Under the pieces are notes generated by a model. That model saw nothing but the letters and a program-made list of their open reading frames with translations, did not search any database and was not told the DNA's origin. From assembly GCA_025506515.1 (NCBI GenBank), contig CM046457.1, positions 38,636,231-38,700,230 on the forward strand: DNA of 64,000 nucleotides, written 5' to 3'. This document shows, one piece after another, positions 42,438-54,489 of this stretch. The position numbers and the translations under genes were made by a program. The DNA is from Flaveria trinervia (taxonomy: Eukaryota > Streptophyta > Magnoliopsida > Asterales > Asteraceae). Within the stretch, counting starts at the first letter, position 1; every line of letters begins with the position of its first letter.

Positions 42438-45209
42438 TGTCACACCCGGGCCTAGGTAAGGTGGGACGTCACAGACTAGCAACAACATATGGCAGCGGAA
42501 ACAAACCATTACAAGAGCTCAAAGGAGAAAATATCACATGGCATTAAAAGTTTTCAAAAGATACCGGGGGCTAGAAGCAGATCCAACCCCCAAATGAGTT
42601 ATACAACCAACGTAGAAACAAATTGTATTTGCTCAACAGAAATGTAAAATTGTTCAAATTGTTCATTAAGTAAAATAAGCAAATGCCATGGTAACAGGGA
42701 TAAGTCTTGGTCTTCACAATAGCTAGGATCTCTTCATAAATTACCTAAAACATGCTCAAAAAGAAATTTGTGTCAACTAAAAAGTTGGTGAATTCAAGTA
42801 CTTAAAGTAAAAAAACAAAAAGGACTTAATAAAATCATAGTTTCAACATCGTGGGAGAATCATAATCAACCCTGCACTCAGTCCCGGTTGGCCTCTTCTA
42901 AAGTTGTGTTTAACCGGCTATTCCCGAAAGAAGAACTAAGCCCCAAACCAGTGTACCATACCTGCCCGGATGGTTCACCATAGTTTCTTAACAAAACCTG
43001 TCACATGACACAAACGACCCCTCAGGATTGCATGGGGTACCCTTCCTAGAACGGAAGCCACTGTGTGTGGGGGATTCCCCAAATAGATCTATCTATATAA
43101 AACAAGCGGTTCACGAAAGAATTAAAGATCATGATATAAGTATCAGCAGGTAACCATAAATCCCACATACAATCACCAAGTAAAGCACAAATATAGTTCA
43201 TAAATAACATAGCATGTTTCACCCCAAAGCAGTAGTAAAAAGGAGATCACTAGAACTCACCTTAGGTGTTAAGCCAAAATAACTCATCGTGTGCTTGGAA
43301 TTTATCAATTCTAGCACCCTAATCATGAATATATTAAGTGGTAAGCTACTGCTCTAAACTTATTTAAGGTGCAACAAGTGTGTCAAAAATTTAGTTCTCG
43401 GATAAGACTTTAATTCCGTGAGGGTTTGTATGAAAAGTTTCCCATATAATTTAGGATTTTACAACATTAAGTTAAGGATATACGGTCAATATGCTATTCA
43501 ATTGATTATTAGTCTCATATGAGTCGGTTATAAAGTTTGGTAAAATTTTACAGTTTAGTCCCTCAGGTTTCAAAATTGACAGTTTCTACCCTCAAGTTTG
43601 GTTTCTTACTCTTTATGACTATCAAGGCCAAAAACAGGTTATTAGAGTAATAATTGACTTATTATTGAGTAAGTGTTCCAAATTTCAGAATATGGATCCG
43701 GTTTAAACCTACGCCTTTAACGTTCCCGGTTGCGGTAAAACTGGAGAGTTTAACGGTTAATTAAGGATTTTCCTAAATTTGAGTATTGGACCAGTAGGTA
43801 TCATCTTATGGACATTTTTATAAGTTTCAAGTCCTTTAATTGTGAACTTTTTCCTCTAATTTTGAAAGCCTCGTTTTTACGTTTAACCCGGTTAAACACG
43901 TTTTTAACAGAATTTGACCATTTAAAAGCTTATTGACCAATATTTCAAATCCTTTAGGTATTTTAACACTTAACTTACTGAAATGACATGGTTTTTATAA
44001 ATCTTAGCTTTAAACCCTTTTTCTTGGATTTTTCTCAAAAACAACACTCGGTTAATACCCGTTTTTAGTTAAAACTCCATTTAACTTACCTTTCTGACCA
44101 TTTAAATTACCCATCGACTAGAGAACATTTTATTAACCATTATTAAGCCTGAAATACATTATAAGATGGTTAAAATCCATGTTTTATTATTTTTAAAGTT
44201 GTTTTACCATGTTTCGGGTCCCGAAAATGACTAAAGTGGGTCTAATCTTAACATGTCTTTAATAACCAGAGATTAAGAATTTATTATATACTTAATATTC
44301 TTCAAAAAGTTCTGAAATTATGTCCCAAACTCACGGCTTGGTCACCCAATACAATAATGAACCATCAACTTAGTGATTTACCCATAACCGACCGTAACAC
44401 ATGTGTAAATCCTTATAACATGCGTTTAAATATTACCAAAACCTTATTTAACTTTAATATCAGATTATTAAGGTGTTCCAAAGTCGTTCATGTGGAGGTT
44501 ATGAACCTTGGTTGAGAGGGTTTTCAAACAGGTGCTTAAATAGTGTTATTTCATGTAAAAAGAAGGTTTTTAAGGTGTAACTCGTGCTATAACCACATGT
44601 TCAAGGTATATTCCCTTTTGTAACATTTAAAACAGGTTATTAGGAGTCTTTTGAACCATTAGCAAGCAGATTACAAGTTTTTCTTTCAAAGGTTACAAGA
44701 TTTACAAGTTAGATGGTGCAAAACACCCAGAAAGAGAGTTTTCATGGTGGAAATCGGTTTCCACCTCAAGCATGACCAATATAACGTGTGGGATACCTTT
44801 TGTGAAGTTGCAAGCTCCTCAAGAACAAGATGATGGTGTCGGGTTTATGGTACAACAAAGAAAGGAGGTGTTTTTAAAAGAAAAGTGAAGAAAACACATG
44901 AAATGACCATCTTCGGGTGACATGAAGTTACACTTGGTATTGTTCACGTTTTGGAGAGTGTAGATGGTCGAGAGTGGTCTGGGAATTCTTGGAAAAGGTT
45001 GGAGAAACTCGAAGAAGTGCTGTAGGATCTCGTACTTGCAAGAATCAAGCACCAACTTCACAAAATGGCACCTTCTCGCTGTGTTTGACCTTGGCCTATG
45101 GATGTATGGTGTTATTCTTTGAATATGGGGCGGCAATGGTGTTCAAAACTGTGGTGTGTGTGTTTCTCGAGAGAATCCAAGAAAAGAGTGTGAGAATGTG
45201 AGAGAGGTG
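42438..45209 (-). repeat. G2 LTR, inner duplicated copy lacking its 5' part
   Basis: It starts (plus strand) TGTCACACCCGGG and follows the LTR to 45209, where it joins gag sequence. About 520 bp that would complete the LTR are absent. No gene inside. Confidence 0.85.
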
Positions 45210-48200
45210 GAAACGATTGATATATTCCGTGTAGTTGGGACCTTTCATTTACATACATAGGAATTCTGCCACTAGTTTCTCGAGTTGGTTGATGGGGCAA
45301 TACTTGCTGGTCATCAATTCCCTGAATTCGGTCCAAGTCATTCGGTTAGCCTCATTTCTTCCACAGGTTTGAGTAATCGACTTCCACCATTCAAGAGCTG
45401 ATCCCATGAGGGATTGGGATGCGAACCTTACCATATGATCCATCTTGTACTCGCTAATGTCCAAGACAACTTCTATTTCATCAATCCATCTGTACGTCTC
45501 TATAGCACCCTCGGTGCCGTAGAAGTCCTGGGCTTACATGCCATGAAGGTTTATAGGAGAATCATTCTTTAATGCCTCGGCTTCCTCGTCGTGGCCCTCG
45601 TCGCTCCCCGCCGATAATTACCATAGTATTACTCCGATCAGCATTGATCTGAGCGATAATGGTTGGAATGGCATTAGAAAGTTGTTATGCTACGAGGTTA
45701 GCAATTCTCTCGTCGTTTCTTGATTAGGATTTTCCCTGTGGGGAGTCCTCGTGGGGTAGGTTGGTTTCCAGTTTGTCTGGCTTCCTCACAGCGGCCCTAG
45801 TGGCTCCTCGCCGCCCAAATCTTGTTCCTCTCCGAGTCGGCATTCTGATAGTATCACAAATAGATTCGTTTAGCATCTCAAAATTTGTTTCGAATAGCTC
45901 ATGCATCGATACCCTGTTGTACCATGCCTCGGGAAGAGGGATCATGGCGTGTATATATATATACAACCCACTAAGTGATTCTTACAAGGTCCAATTCAAA
46001 GCATATCATAACAATTCGACTATCAATCAGAAAGGGGCATGGACCAATTACAAAGCACAACAACATATTGCAATTCAATATAAATAGCCCAATAACCTTG
46101 CATCCAAACAAACAATTCGTAGTTAAATAGAGATAGTAGTATCATCCAGCAAAGTTGAATCAAAGTCAAGCTCTTACAAGTTGGAAGGTGTCATCACCCC
46201 CATGATAATAATAATCATAGTATCGAATATTAATTGAAATACTTTCCTTCAACTGTCTCAAGAAAGATAATTCCGCTTCATACCCATGCTCTCACATCCA
46301 CTTTCTCTTCAGCTGTCCAAGCCATCCTGAACTCTTCTTTATCTGCTCCTATTCCAACCGCTGCACCCCATGCATAGCCATCATAGCCTGGAATTGAGCA
46401 GAATGGGAAGTCGGGGTGGCGTGCTGAAGAGTAAACTCGTGACGATGAACGGTCTTCAAGATCTCATCCAGTGTTGCATCAGAGGGTCCTACGTCGTTTG
46501 CCTGGCGCCTCGACTGGGAGTACCTATCACCAGCCAATACGCTAGGGTCATCATTAATTGTGCCTCCATGGCATCAAGTATTCATCACGTGGGTCAAACA
46601 GTGGAGGTGCTGGTATCAGAGTCCTAACAGGTGGGGGAGGAGGTGGCATCCTAAAGGAGACTGAGGGTCCTGGCCTAGCACTCTTGCGTGGATGGGTGAT
46701 AACACGTGCACCCCTATTCCCTATAGGTGGGATTGGTGAGTGGGTAGAAGCAGCTACGTGAGGAGAGTGGGAGCGCGTCTGGCTCCTCGATGGTGATGTG
46801 GAGGAAGAGTCCTCAGAGCATCAGTGTCATCTGACGTGACGGATATCCATCCTGGTTGTCCGCACCTCCGGAGATATGCCTCATACTCTGTCTGAGGCTT
46901 CGCCCTTCTATGGGTCCCAATAGGAGTAGTCTCATAATGAGGGTGAGCAGGCGCCTTACCTTTATCAGCCATAGCCGTTGTGTCCTGTAAGGAACATATC
47001 ATGAGTAATTTGGTTTCTCATAGCTCATAATTATAATAATAGTACTAGTAATAGTAGTGATGGCAGTAGCATCTGTTGTTCCAACATATCATTGTCCGTG
47101 TTACCCAAATCAATAGTCTCTCTAAATAGTATCGGATAACATAGTTCATCATAGAATCATTTAAATCCCTTTTTTAAAATAAGTTTCAAAATCATCAATG
47201 TTAATCAGAAAAATCTAACCATTACCTAGAGGTCCTTCGTGGAAATTAGCGTCCGGTAAATTCATGATTACGTTGATCAAGTGCAGTCATCAATTTACCC
47301 AACTTGATCATCCCAACACTTCCCACAAGGACAGTCCTAGGGTATCAGGGTTGTAGCCTAGGGTCTACTATGGTATTCCCGACTTCTCTACAACCTTTGG
47401 CTTTGATACCAATCTGTCACACCCCGGGCCTAGGTAGGGTGGGACGTCACAGACTAGCAACAACATATGGCAGCGGAAACAAACCATTACAAGAGCTTAA
47501 AGGAGAAAATAACATGGCATTAAAAGTTTTCAAAAGATACCGGGGGCTAGAAGCAGATCCAACCCCCAAATGAGTTATACAACCAACGTAGAAACAATTC
47601 TATTTGCTCAACAGAATTGTAAAATTGTTCAAATAGTTCATTAAGTAAAATAAGCCAATGCCATGCCATGGTAACAGGGATAAGTCTTGGTCTTCACAAC
47701 AGCTAGGATCTCTTCATAAATCACCTAAAACATGCTCAAAAAGAAATTTGTGTCAACTAAAAAGTTGGTGAATTCAAGTACTTAAAGTAAAAAAACAAAA
47801 AGGACTTAATAAAATCATAGTTTCAACATCGTGGGAGAATCATAATCAACCCTGCACTCAGTCCCGGTTAGCCTCTTCTAAAGTTGTGTTTAACCGGCTA
47901 TTCCCGAAAGAAGAACTAAGCCCCAAACCAGTGTACCATACCTGCCCGGATGGTTCACCATAGTTTCTTAACAAAACCTGTCACATGACACAAACGACCC
48001 CTCAGGATCGCATGGGGTACCCTTCCTAGAACGGAAGCCACTGTGTGTGGGGGATTCCCCAAATAGATCTATCTATATAAAACAAGCGGTTCACGAAAGA
48101 ATTAATGATCATGATATAAGTATCAGCAGGTAACCATAAATCCCACATACAATCACCAAGTAAAGCACAAATATAGTTCATAAATAACATAGCATGTTTC

Positions 48201-50187
48201 ACCCCAAAGCAGTAGTAAAAAGGAGATCACTAGAACTCACCTTAGGTGTTAAGCCAAAATAACTCTTCGTGTGCTTGGAATTTCTCAAGTCTAGCACCCT
48301 AATCATGAATATATTAAGTGGTAAGCTACTGCTCTAAACTTATTTAAGGTGCAACAAGTGTGTCAAAAATTTAGTTCTCGGATAAGACTTTGATTCCGTG
48401 AGGGTTTGTATGAAAAGTTTCCATATAATTTAGGATTTTACACCATTAAGTTAAGGATATAGGGTCAATATGCTATTCAATTGATTATTAGTCTCATATG
48501 AGTCGGTTATAAAGTTTGGTAAAATTTACAGTTTAGTCCTCAAGTTTCAAAATTGATAGTTTCTACCCTCAAGTTTGGTTCTTACTCTTTATGACTATCA
48601 AGGCCAAAAATCAGGTTCTTAGAGTAATAATTGACTTATTATTGAGTAAGTGTTCCAAATTTTCAGAATATGGATCCGGTTTAAACCCTACGCCTTTAAC
48701 GTTCCCGGTTGCGGTAAAACTGGAGAGTTTAACGGTTAATTAAGGATTTTCCTAAATTTGAGTATTGGACCAGTAGGTATCATCTTAAGGACATTTTTAT
48801 AAGTTTCAAGTCCTTTAATTGTGAACTTTTTCCTCTAATTTTGAAAGCCTCGTTTTTACGTTTAACCCGGTTAAACGCGTTTTTAACAGAATTTGACCAT
48901 TTAAAAGCTTATTTGACCAATATTTCAAATCCTTTAGGTATTTTAACACTTAAGTTACTGAAATGACATGGTTTTTATAAATATTAGCTTTAAACCCCTT
49001 TTTCTTGGATTTTTCTCAAAAACAACACTCGGTTAATACCCGTTTTTAGTTAAAACTCCATTTAACTTACCTTTCTGACCATTTAAATTACCCATTGACT
49101 AGAGAACACTTTATTAACCATTATTAAGCCTGAAATACATTATAAGATGGTTAAAATCTATGTTTTATTATTTTTAAAGTTGTTTTACCATGTTTCGGGT
49201 CCCGAAAATGACTAAAGTGGGTCTAATCTTAACATGTCTTTAATTACCAGAGATTAAGAATTTATTACATACTTAATATTCTTCTAAAAGTTCTTAAATT
49301 ATGTCCCAAACTCACGGCTTGGTCACCCAATACAACAATGAACCATCAACTTAGTGATTTAGCCATAACCGACCGTAACACATGTGTAAATCCTTATAAC
49401 ATGCGTTTAAATATTACCAAAACCTTATTTAACTTTAATATCAGATTATTAAGGTGTTCCAAAGTCTTTCATGTGCAGGTTATGAACCTTGGTTGAGAGG
49501 GTTTTCAAACAGGTGCTTAAATAGTGTTATTTCATGTAAAAAGAAGGTTTTTAAGGTGTAACTCGTGCTATAACCACATGTTCAAGGTATATTCCCTTTT
49601 GTAACATTCAAAACAGGTTATTAGGAGTCTTTTGAACCATTAGCAAGCAGATTACAAGTTTTCTTTCAAAGGTTACAAGATTTACAAGTTAGATGGTGCA
49701 AAACACCCAGAAAGAGGGTTTTCATGGTGGAAATCGGTTTCCACCTCAAGCATGACCAATATAACGTGTGAGATACCTTTTGTGAAGTTGCAAGCTCCTC
49801 AAGAACAAGATGATGGTGTCGGGTTATGGTACAACAAAGAAAGGAGGTGTTTTTAAAAGAAAAGTGAAGAAAACACATGAAATGACCATCTTCGGGTGAC
49901 ATGAAGTTACACTTGATATTGTTCACGTTTTGGAGAGTGTAGATGGTCGATAGTGGTCTGGGAATCCTTGGAAAAGGTTGGAGAAACTCGAAGAAGTGCT
50001 GTAGGATCTTGTACTTGCAAGAATCAAGCACCAACTTCACAAAATGGCACCTTCTCGCTTGTTTGACCTTGGCCTATGGATGTATGGTGTTATTCTTTGA
50101 ATATGGGGCTGCAATGGTGTTCAAAACCGTGGTGTGTGTGTTTCTCGAGAGAAACCAAGAGAAGAGTGTGAGAATGTGAGAGAGGTG
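45210..50187 (-). repeat. Second unit of a tandem duplication of about 4.95 kb (first unit 40258-45209)
   Basis: Both units contain part of gag, the leader ORF, the primer site and most of the LTR, in the same order and orientation. The junction at 45210 joins LTR (AGAGAGGTG) to gag (GAAACGATTG), sharing GAAA. Units differ by scattered substitutions, small indels and an extra block of about 30 bp at 47338-47368. Confidence 0.85.
45249..46975 (-). pseudogene. Duplicated gag fragment and leader ORF of G2
   Basis: The minus strand repeats the leader ORF (46972 downward, MADKGKAPAHPHYETTPIG), the TLDEILKTVHRHEFTLQH segment (46349-46537), the gag start (MPTRRGTRFGRRGATR) and capsid EYKMDHMVRFASQSLMGSAL. 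It is cut off at 45210 inside the capsid region. Independent small deletions relative to the first unit produce further frameshifts, so both copies have been decaying separately. Confidence 0.8.
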
Positions 50188-50713
50188 GAAATGCTTGCAT
50201 GAATGAGGATTGGAGGGTTGAAGGTGGTGGTGTGTAGTGGTGTAGAAGTGTAGTGATGGGGGAGAGGGGTGGCTGAGATTTGGCTTTTGGCGGGGGTTAA
50301 TATTTGAATATAATTGTTAAATAATTATTAAGCGGTATAATTTTGTAGTGTAGTATAGAATATTATTTGGTAGATGTTGTTAGGTGTGGTGTCTTGTGCA
50401 TGTCCATGCATGCATGAACCGAGAATTTACAAGTGTGTATGTATGTACACATTTTTAATTGTTTCAATAATAAATTGATTTCGTAGTAAGAGTGACTAAT
50501 TGACTTTCCCGGAACACTAAGTTCAAAAAAGTAAAACTTAAATTTAACTAAAAGTCACTACAATCACATAAAATCATAAAATGGAACAAATAGCAAAAGA
50601 TGATTCTAAAATCACCAATAGAGTTAGATTGTTTCTATTATTAGTACTCATAAGACGGGTGATGATGCAAGTATATTAGGGTTAGAATAACGACCTGGAG
50701 GTCGGTTGTCACA
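47415..50713 (-). repeat. Full-length 5' LTR of G2 (3299 bp)
   Basis: Termini read TGTGACAACC and GGGTGTGACA on the minus strand. This is the only complete copy. The region 50100-50270 (plus) is G-rich with GTGTGTG runs. A minus-strand ORF at 49666-50040 is not conserved in frame among copies and is not called. Confidence 0.88.
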
Positions 50714-50802
50714 TAGTCATACGTATTAAGGGTAGTAAACCGTTGTTAGGCGGTATTTACTACTTGCATCAATCTTCTATGAATCTTTTGCAAGTGGGAG
50801 AT
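50714..50802 (+). mobile_element. Copia 3' untranslated remnant with polypurine tract
   Basis: A short stretch ending CAAGTGGGAGAT directly before a family A LTR. The rest of that element is missing at the G2 junction. Confidence 0.7.
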
Positions 50803-51767
50803 TGTTTGATCTTATATGCCCAAGACACATACAAGATAGATGTGGTTAGTACATTGTGATCTAAGTCGGGTCATACCCAATAACAAGTTATACAAACACC
50901 AATAAATGTTTATTTGTTGATGAGATCATAAAAATAAATATTGACACCAATTTAAAAACTGGGTTTTCTAAAATGTTGCTTTGTAATAGAACAATATTAT
51001 ATGGATAATTTGTTCATGAGAAATTATTTGTTTCATTATTAAGTGAGTTAAATAATAACAAATAAAAGTGTGTCAATGTTATAAAATTAAAAGAGGTTTT
51101 ATTTTATAAAGTAAAGGGTTAGGAGTGTAAAATTTTATAAAAATGATAATGGGGGAATCCCATTTTGATTGAAGGATTCGGCCGCCTAAAAGGGCTTAGG
51201 GTTCTTGCTTTAGTCTTGGTCTTTATAAGACTTATGGACACTTCCTACACTCTTCTCTCTAACCCACACTTTCTCTTACACACACAAAGTAAGATACTCT
51301 CTCAAAGGACCTAAAATTTTTCGGATTTAAAAGGAAAAGGGAGCTAAAATTTTGGATTTCTTGGCTGCTCTTCAAGAACTTCTTGGCTGATTTGGATTGT
51401 TCAAAAGGGAGTTGGTCTTGGTGCTCTACTACCTAACAAGTTAGGTGTTTGCTAACGCTTGTGGGTATACAAGCTTGAGGTGTTCTCTTTTGAACGATAG
51501 ACATACAAGAACATCATCATCTTTCTCATCCATCTACAACATCTTGTGCTTGAAAGGTTGTTTCATTGAACACCCTATGGTTTTTATTTTGGTTTTGATA
51601 GCATACTATTTCACATATATTATTGATCCATGTTCTTGGGTTTTGTTTATGGTTTAAAATGGTAAAATTTTTCAGATTGGTAACCTCACTTTAGAACTAC
51701 TTTCCGCTGCGTTTTTATTGTTTAAATGGTCAAACTAGCTTTGATTTACATGTTACAAAACTCAACA
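50803..51767 (+). repeat. Family A 3' LTR, plus orientation
   Basis: It begins TGTTTGATCTTATATGCCCA after the purine tract and ends ACTCAACA, 965 bp. It matches 59612-60541 and the reverse of 2061-3023. It abuts element X, probably inserted in or near its gag. Confidence 0.85.
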
Positions 51768-52780
51768 TTGTTTACATTGAAACAAATAAGGGTAAAATCA
51801 TATTAGGACACCCAATAAAAATAAAAAAGTGTTCAGACATGGAAGTGAGTGTCATCAAACCCACAAGCCCAATTATGGCTATTTTTCCATTTGTGAAATT
51901 CATGCTTGCTGTTTCAAAAGGTAAAAAAGAAATTGTAAAGTCAGTGAAACCCTCGGCTAAAAGCAGTTCTGATAGTGAGATTATATCTCCAAACAATTCA
52001 AGCAAATCAAACAAGGTTCACTACAAAGAAACAAAAGAGCTCACTGATTTCAACATGCAAAACTCTGTCAGACCCTCAATCTTCAAAATTATGACAGGGA
52101 GTTGGATTTGACATATGCAACAAGGACCATCTTGATCAATTTGAGAAAGAGGTAAAGAAAGTGTTGAAAAAACAAAAACAGCCAAGAAAATTTAACAAAA
52201 GTAGCGTTGTGAAGTAAACTACAAAAAGGGCTGATTTTGATTCCTCCCTAAGCAAAAGAAAGTGACTCAACTGCTAATGGGAAAATGAGTTGAGTCTCAC
52301 AAATCAAAATCATATTCAAGAAACAAACAAATGTATTGTGACATATGTGATATGTTCAATCACAAAACAAAAGACTGCTTTTACAATCAATATTGCTCTA
52401 TGTGTGACATGAACAACCACTCCACTAAAAACTGTTATTTTAACAAATATTATTCAGTCTATGATATGAACAATCATAATACATCTCATTGTTACTTCAA
52501 TCAGAAGGGAGTGAGAATTGCTCAGAACAAACCCATCTCAACAACGTCATCTGGTAACCCCATGTGAGGAGGCATTTGCCCACCAATCATCTAGAACATC
52601 TAGATCAAACAATGATAGGAGTAACAAAAAAGAATTATGGAAGAATCAAACAAACAAACATCATATCATTAAGCAAAAGTTTGATCTTCACAAACCTAAA
52701 ATGAGTTTTGTTAATAAAAAATGGTTTAAATTACTTCAAAAGAATAGGACCAAAGGTTTCATTACTCCTCTGACTGTTTA
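51768..52780 (+). pseudogene. gag C-terminal part of copia element X with tandem zinc knuckles
   Basis: The N-terminal capsid is missing. The frame from 51840 gives a Lys/Ser-rich segment. At 52331-52567 three 19-residue units repeat: CDICDMFNHKTKDC and CSMCDMNNHSTKNC are intact CCHC knuckles; the third reads YSVYDMNNHNTSHC, with both leading Cys changed to Tyr. Basic sequence follows (52518-52781 in another frame). Zinc knuckles bind RNA during packaging in this family. Pol sequence follows after 52860. Confidence 0.78.
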
Positions 52781-52859
52781 GTTTATGTTGATGAGAAGAC
52801 TCCAACAAAATATCACATGCAATCTCCAAGGTCACCTCTAAATAGATCATAATTTAGAG

Positions 52860-54489
52860 GAAAGTATTAAGAGGTCACCATAATGGATAGGAACGCGAAA
52901 CCCCAGACCATCATGGCTTGGGTCCACATTCTAATTAGTTCTTTTGTGTTTGTAGGGTCATCCATATAGGTCTAATAGCCTATGGTACATGGATAGTGGA
53001 TGTTCCTGACACATGACCGAAGATCATTCCCTCCTTCATGACTTCAAGCAAATACAAGGAACTACTGTGGCATTTGGAGGAGATTCACAAGGTGGAAGAA
53101 TTACTAGTGAAGGATCTATGACAAATGGGATGCTGAGCTTTGATAGAGTAAACTATTATGAACAATTGAACATCAATCTGCTAAGCGTGTCTCAGATCTC
53201 CGACAAGAAATTTTCAACTCACTTTACCGACACTCATTACTACATTCAGAAACCAGGATTTCAGATCTTTGAAGAATGGGTTGTCCTAAAGACTTCGAGG
53301 AAGAATAACACCTATGTATTAAACCTTAATTCTACAACACCAATAGAAGAAACATGTCTTTTGTCAAAAGCATCATTTAATGAGTCCCAGCTTGGCACAG
53401 ACATTTGGGGCACACAAACTTTAAAAACATGAACAGATTGCTCAAACGAAACCATTGCATTGGTCTTCCTCAAAAAGAAAATCATTTTGTTGATCACTGT
53501 TCAGCATGCCTCAAAGGAAAAGAACATAAATCTTCTCATAAATCCAAGCTGGTGAACACAAACAATAATCCATTAAACCTACTTCACATGGATCTGTTTG
53601 GACCAACTCATGTTATGAGCATTGGAAAGAAACAGTATTGTTTGGTGATCATTGATGACTTTTCAAATTTTACATGGGTCTTCTTCTTACATCATAGAAA
53701 TAAGGCATACCAAATAATACAAAACTTTATCACAAAAATTGAAAACCAACTTGATCATAAGATCAAAACAATAAGAAGTGATAATGGAACTGAGTTTAAA
53801 AATGAAGACATGAGTTCATTTTGTGCAACCAAAGACATTGCTCATCAATTCACACAGCTAGAACTCCTCAACAAAATGGGATAGTTGTAAGGAGAAATAG
53901 AACACTAATTGAAGCAGCAAGAACAATGCTAGCTCATGCTAAACTGCCTATTACCTTTTGGGCAGAGGCAGCTAACACATCGTGCTTTGTGCAAAATCGA
54001 ACCCTGATTGTAAAAGAAAGTAACATGACTCCATATGAACTGTTGTTTCATAGAAAACCATTTATTGGATTTTCTAAACTTATTCAGGTGTAGAAAGAAG
54101 GGTTGACTTTCCATTGATTCCTCCTACATCTACTTAATACATGAATGAAGATGTTCCTCTCCAAAATCAAACAGTTTCAACTAAAGGAGGTCCAAGCATG
54201 TTACCATCACATTTAAAAGATCTGTCAACAGAGATTAGAAATCAAAAACAAGCTACTCCTCTAGCTCAAACATAAAGAACATCAAATGATGGAAGCAATC
54301 AAATTGTTGCTCAAGCTGAATTAGTCAATGAAACGGAGTCTGATTATCTTCATAATTCCCCAACAGTACAAGATTAAGGTGGCTCTCACTATAATGATCT
54401 GAATGTCTGCAATCTTGATGTAGTAATTGCCGGTGACTCAATTCTAACCACCAGAATATTCAATAATCATCCAGTGGAAAGCATGTGCA
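52860..54489 (+). pseudogene. Protease and integrase of element X
   Basis: The protease site WYMDSGCS is intact (Asp at 52992-52994) but followed by TGA at 53007-53009 where element S has AGG (Arg). Then come LLSVSQISDKKF, a shifted GAG-pre-integrase, CSACLKGKEHKSSH, LLHMDLFGPTHVMS (Asp) and TIRSDNGTEFKNED (Asp). After a frameshift, NGIVVRRNRTL has Val (codon 53887-53889) in place of the catalytic Glu. The integrase C-terminal domain is shortened at 54093. Linker sequence runs to 54489, where a solo LTR is inserted. Confidence 0.83.

Larger units (their letters stand above)
28624..50713 (-). mobile_element. Ty3/gypsy chromovirus G2 with 3.3-kb LTRs, containing element N and a tandem duplication
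   Basis: On the minus strand the order is: 5' LTR (50713-47415), gag copy, LTR copy, gag, pol, purine tract (36303-36292), element N, then the 3' LTR (31451-28624, truncated). The 40258-45209 segment is repeated at 45210-50187, so one tandem duplication explains the extra gag and LTR. A primer site matching initiator tRNA-Met adjoins each LTR 3' end. Protease, RT, RNase H, integrase and a chromodomain-like end place it among plant chromoviruses, perhaps the Tekay clade. Confidence 0.8.
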
